Assembly: GCA_963734365.1 (NCBI GenBank)
Contig: CAVTGV010000002.1
Span: forward strand, 186,001 to 250,000
Reading direction: 5' to 3'
Length of the DNA: 64,000 nt
Source: JACVRW01 sp963734365
Lineage (GTDB): Bacteria > Actinomycetota > Thermoleophilia > Solirubrobacterales > Thermoleophilaceae
Both the position numbers and the translations under genes were made by a program. Under the pieces are notes generated by a model. It saw only the letters and a program-made list of their open reading frames with translations. It was not told the origin of the DNA and searched no databases. This document shows, one piece after another, positions 61,399 to 64,000 of the stretch (positions are counted from its first letter, which is position 1; the number at the start of each line of letters is the position of its first letter).

Positions 61399-62600
61399 CG
61401 CGCACGCTCGGCAGCGACGTCCTGGATCGGGCGCTTGCCGAGCGGACGCAGGCGAACACCACGTTCTTCGAGGCCGAGTGCGGGCGCCTCGCGCAGCTGT
61501 GCCACCGGATGGCGGAGCGCTTCGCGCGCGGCGGGCGGCTGATCGCCGTGGGACGCTCGCCCGCCGCGCGCTCGGACGCTCGGCACGTGGCCGTCGAGTT
61601 CGTGCACCCCGTGATCGTCGGCAAGCGCGCCCTGCCCGCCCTCGCGCTGGCCGGCGAGGGCGGCCCGCTGGCCGCCCAGGTGGAGCTGTCGGCCGAGTCC
61701 GACGACATCGCCGTCGCGTTCGGCGCCGGCCAGGACGAGGAGGGCGTGGAGGCCGCCGGCGCGCTCGCGGTCGCCCGCGAGCGCGGCTGCCTCACCCTCG
61801 CCTTCGCGCCGTGCGGGGCCGAGTGGGAGTTCGAGCCACCTGGCACGGATCCGTCGATCCGCCAGGAGCTGGTGGAGACGCTGTACCACGTGCTGTGGGA
61901 GCTGGTCCACGTGTTCTTCGAACACCGCGGGCTGCTCGAGGGCCGGGAGGCGCGCCAGGTGCACGACACCGGCGCCTCGAGCTTCCTCTATCCCTTCCTC
62001 GCGGAACGCGAGCACGATCTCGACGCCGTGATGGAGGACGTGCGGCGCTCGGTGCTCGCGAAGGCACAGGACGTCGGGGAGCTGCGCGCGCAGACTCTGA
62101 CCGACAACCGCGACGAGCTGGCCGCGGCCGCGGACGGGCTGCGCTCGGACCTCGAGGCCGGTGGCCGCCTGCTCGCGCTCGGCAACGGTGGCTCCGCCAC
62201 CGACGCGATGGATGTGGTGGCCGACTTCCGCCTGCCGCCCGACCCACGCTGGCGGCCACGGCGGGCGATCGACCTGACCGAGGACGCCGCGATCCTCACC
62301 GCGATCGCGAACGACATCGGGACCGAGGCGATCTTCTCCCGCCAGGTGATCGCTCACGGGCGCGCGGGAGACACCCTGCTGGCGATCTCCACCAGCGGAG
62401 GCTCGGCGAACGTGATCCATGCCCTGGCGGAGGCTCGGCGCCGCGGGCTGCGCACGATCGCGATGGTGGGCTACGACGGCGGCCGGGTGTTGGCCGAGCG
62501 GCTGGCGGACCATGTGGTGATCACCCGCTCGGAGCACATCCCGCGCATCCAGGAGGCGCAGGCGAGCGCCTACCACGTGCTGCGGGAGCTGGTGGGGTGA
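61395..62600 (+). CDS. Tandem SIS-domain protein (GmhA-like) in the hyp operon
   Basis: A 401-residue protein of two phosphosugar-isomerase (SIS) domains. The first (about 1-210) is degenerate: VGRSPAARSDARHVAVEF replaces the usual GNGGSAADAQH loop. The second (about 225-395) is well preserved (LLALGNGGSATDAMDVVADF, AISTSGGSANVIHAL) as in sedoheptulose-7-phosphate isomerase. TTG 61395 overlaps the hypB stop, and the end overlaps hypF by 4 bases, so it is firmly within the maturation operon. A link to hydrogenase or to a sugar-phosphate step of CO2 fixation is possible but unknown. Confidence 0.85.
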   Translation: MTRTLGSDVLDRALAERTQANTTFFEAECGRLAQLCHRMAERFARGGRLIAVGRSPAARSDARHVAVEFVHPVIVGKRALPALALAGEGGPLAAQVELSAESDDIAVAFGAGQDEEGVEAAGALAVARERGCLTLAFAPCGAEWEFEPPGTDPSIRQELVETLYHVLWELVHVFFEHRGLLEGREARQVHDTGASSFLYPFLAEREHDLDAVMEDVRRSVLAKAQDVGELRAQTLTDNRDELAAAADGLRSDLEAGGRLLALGNGGSATDAMDVVADFRLPPDPRWRPRRAIDLTEDAAILTAIANDIGTEAIFSRQVIAHGRAGDTLLAISTSGGSANVIHALAEARRRGLRTIAMVGYDGGRVLAERLADHVVITRSEHIPRIQEAQASAYHVLRELVG

Positions 62601-64000
62601 CATCGACGGCTCGGACCCGTGTCCGCGCGCGCGTCGAGGGCACCGTCCAGGGGGTCGGCTTTCGCCCGTACGTCTACCGGCTCGCCGGAGAGCTGGGCGT
62701 GGCCGGACATGTGCTCAACGACTCGCGCGGCGTGGTGGTGGAGGTCGAGGCGGAGCCCGAGACCGTGGACCGCTTCCTCGCACGGCTGGCCGCGGAGGCG
62801 CCGCCGCTCGCCCACGTGGAGAGCGTGGTGTCCGAAGCGGTGGCGCAGACGGGCGAGCGCGGCTTCGCCATTCGCGAGAGCCCGCGCGACGGGGAGCCGC
62901 GGGCGGCGGTCACCCCCGACAGCGCCACCTGCCCGGATTGTCTCGCGGAGCTGTTCGACCCCGGAGACCGCCGCTTCCGCTACCCGTTCACGAACTGCAC
63001 CAACTGCGGGCCGCGCTTCACGATCGTCCGTGACGTCCCGTACGACCGGCCCCACACCACGATGGCCGGCTTCACGATGTGCACGGCGTGTCGCAGCGAG
63101 TACGAGGATCCGGGCGACCGTCGCTTTCACGCGCAGCCAAACGCGTGCCCCGAGTGCGGACCGCGGGTGGAGCTGGTGGACGCGGCGGGCGCCGCGGCTG
63201 CCGACCGACTCGCCGGCGACCACATCGAGGCCGCCGCGCGGGCGCTCCAGGGCGGCGCCATCGTCGCGATCAAGGGGATCGGGGGCTTCCACCTCGCGTG
63301 TCGCGCCGACGACGAGTCGGCGGTCGCGGAGCTGCGCGCGCGCAAGCACCGCGAGGACAAGCCGTTCGCCCTGATGGCCCTGGACCTGGAGCAGGCGCGC
63401 GACCTCGTTGAGCTCCAGGCCGGCGAGACCGAGCTGCTGGTCTCGCGGGAGCGGCCGGTGGTGCTGGCGCCCCGGAGGCCCGGCGCGCGGGTGGCGGGAG
63501 CCGTGGCGCCCGCCTCCAGGGACCTGGGCGTGATGCTCCCCTACTCCCCGCTGCACCACCTGCTGCTCGCCGACGTGGGCGTGCCGCTCGTGATGACGAG
63601 CGGCAACACGTCGGACGAGCCGATCGCCTACCGCGACGAGGACGCGCGCGAGCGGCTGGCCGCGATCGCCGATCTCTTCCTGCTGCACGACCGGCCGATC
63701 GAGACGCGCACCGACGACTCCGTGGTACGGGTGGCGGCGGGGCGGCCTCAGCTGCTGCGCCGCTCGCGTGGCTACGTGCCCGCCGCCCAGCCGCTGCCGC
63801 TGGCCTGCGCTGCGCAGCTGCTCGCCTGTGGGGCCGAGCAGAAGAACACCTTCGCGCTTGCCAAGCGCGGGCGGGCGTGGGTGGGACATCACGTCGGCGA
63901 TCTCGAGAACTACGAGACGCTCAGGTCGTTCACGGAGGGCATCGCTCACTTCCAGCGGCTGTTTGCCGTCGAGCCGGAGGTGGTGGCGCACGATCTCCAC
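62597..64000 (+). CDS. hypF: Hydrogenase maturation carbamoyltransferase HypF, 3' end cut
   Basis: At least 468 residues, open to the window end. Domains in order: acylphosphatase (VRARVEGTVQGVGFRPYVYRL, about 1-90), zinc fingers (TCPDCLAEL, CTNCGPRF, CTACRSEY, CPECGP, about 113-188), YrdC-like domain (about 210-390, with ARKHREDKPFALMAL and PLVMTSGNTSDEP), and the beginning of the Kae1-like domain (LLACGAEQKNTFALAKRG). HypF uses carbamoyl phosphate and ATP to load HypE for cyanide synthesis. GTG 62597 overlaps the SIS gene by 4 bases. Confidence 0.95.
   Translation, partial: MTSTARTRVRARVEGTVQGVGFRPYVYRLAGELGVAGHVLNDSRGVVVEVEAEPETVDRFLARLAAEAPPLAHVESVVSEAVAQTGERGFAIRESPRDGEPRAAVTPDSATCPDCLAELFDPGDRRFRYPFTNCTNCGPRFTIVRDVPYDRPHTTMAGFTMCTACRSEYEDPGDRRFHAQPNACPECGPRVELVDAAGAAAADRLAGDHIEAAARALQGGAIVAIKGIGGFHLACRADDESAVAELRARKHREDKPFALMALDLEQARDLVELQAGETELLVSRERPVVLAPRRPGARVAGAVAPASRDLGVMLPYSPLHHLLLADVGVPLVMTSGNTSDEPIAYRDEDARERLAAIADLFLLHDRPIETRTDDSVVRVAAGRPQLLRRSRGYVPAAQPLPLACAAQLLACGAEQKNTFALAKRGRAWVGHHVGDLENYETLRSFTEGIAHFQRLFAVEPEVVAHDLH

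Overview
The window is very GC-rich and densely coded, with ATGA/GTGA gene overlaps and many GTG/TTG starts. It looks like a soil actinobacterium, most plausibly class Thermoleophilia (Solirubrobacterales-like). This placement is inferred from gene content: a SARP-type regulator, a DasR-type operator, an RPF-like transglycosylase, PxKF/CARDB surface proteins, a group 1h-type [NiFe]-hydrogenase and a red-type RuBisCO. No tRNA, rRNA, insertion sequence or CRISPR array was recognised.

Layout. 0-4.3 kb: the end of an MmgE/PrpD protein, a Gly-rich membrane protein, an SCP2-alpha/beta hydrolase and a Gfo/Idh/MocA dehydrogenase. 4.4-13.7 kb: an amino-sugar locus with a sugar-binding lipoprotein, a BadF-type kinase, NanE, a GntR/UTRA regulator, a SIS-type deaminase candidate, divergent NagA, and a second binding protein with ATPase and permease. 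Two DasR-like palindromes flank it. 13.8-25.6 kb: two prepilin-like proteins, patatin, acyl-CoA synthetase, a membrane-anchored coiled-coil protein, an RPF-like transglycosylase behind a perfect CRP-type site, leucyl aminopeptidase, thiolase, an AraC/VOC/SnoaL group, and a B12-dependent mutase large subunit with the isobutyryl-CoA mutase signature. 25.7-33 kb: two frameshifted surface-protein genes (PxKF protein; LPxTG-anchored cupredoxin), the B12 small subunit, EtfB-EtfA-ETF:quinone oxidoreductase, and a frameshifted SDR gene. 33-44.8 kb: membrane protein, MFS pump, methyltransferase, a large SARP-AAA regulator with its own 11-bp operator repeats, L31, CARDB protein, DUF1385 protein, thioester-reductase-like protein, TetR and a CbbR-like LysR.

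44.8-64 kb is the most striking part. It is an apparent hydrogen-powered CO2-fixation island. On the minus strand rbcL-rbcS-cbbX and two tandem phosphoribulokinases form one overlapping operon. On the plus strand hypC, a HypC-like gene, hypD, hypE, hydrogenase small and large subunits, four accessory genes, a maturation protease, hypA, hypB, a double-SIS protein and hypF (cut by the window end) form a second long operon. A Crp/Fnr-family regulator lies between them, divergent from the hydrogenase operon, with two abutting GTTG-N5-CAAC sites in the shared promoter region. The rbcL promoter carries a LysR-type palindrome near -58. H2 oxidation by this type of enzyme coupled to RuBisCO is the known arrangement for atmospheric chemosynthesis in desert-soil Actinobacteria. 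What the window adds is direct linkage, candidate operators for both halves, and duplicated phosphoribulokinases.

Two window-wide signals also stand out. About a dozen operon heads have a TANNNT hexamer only 6-9 nt before the start codon, suggesting leaderless transcription is common. Four single-base indels cluster between 27.0 and 32.9 kb, which may be sequence errors or real gene decay.
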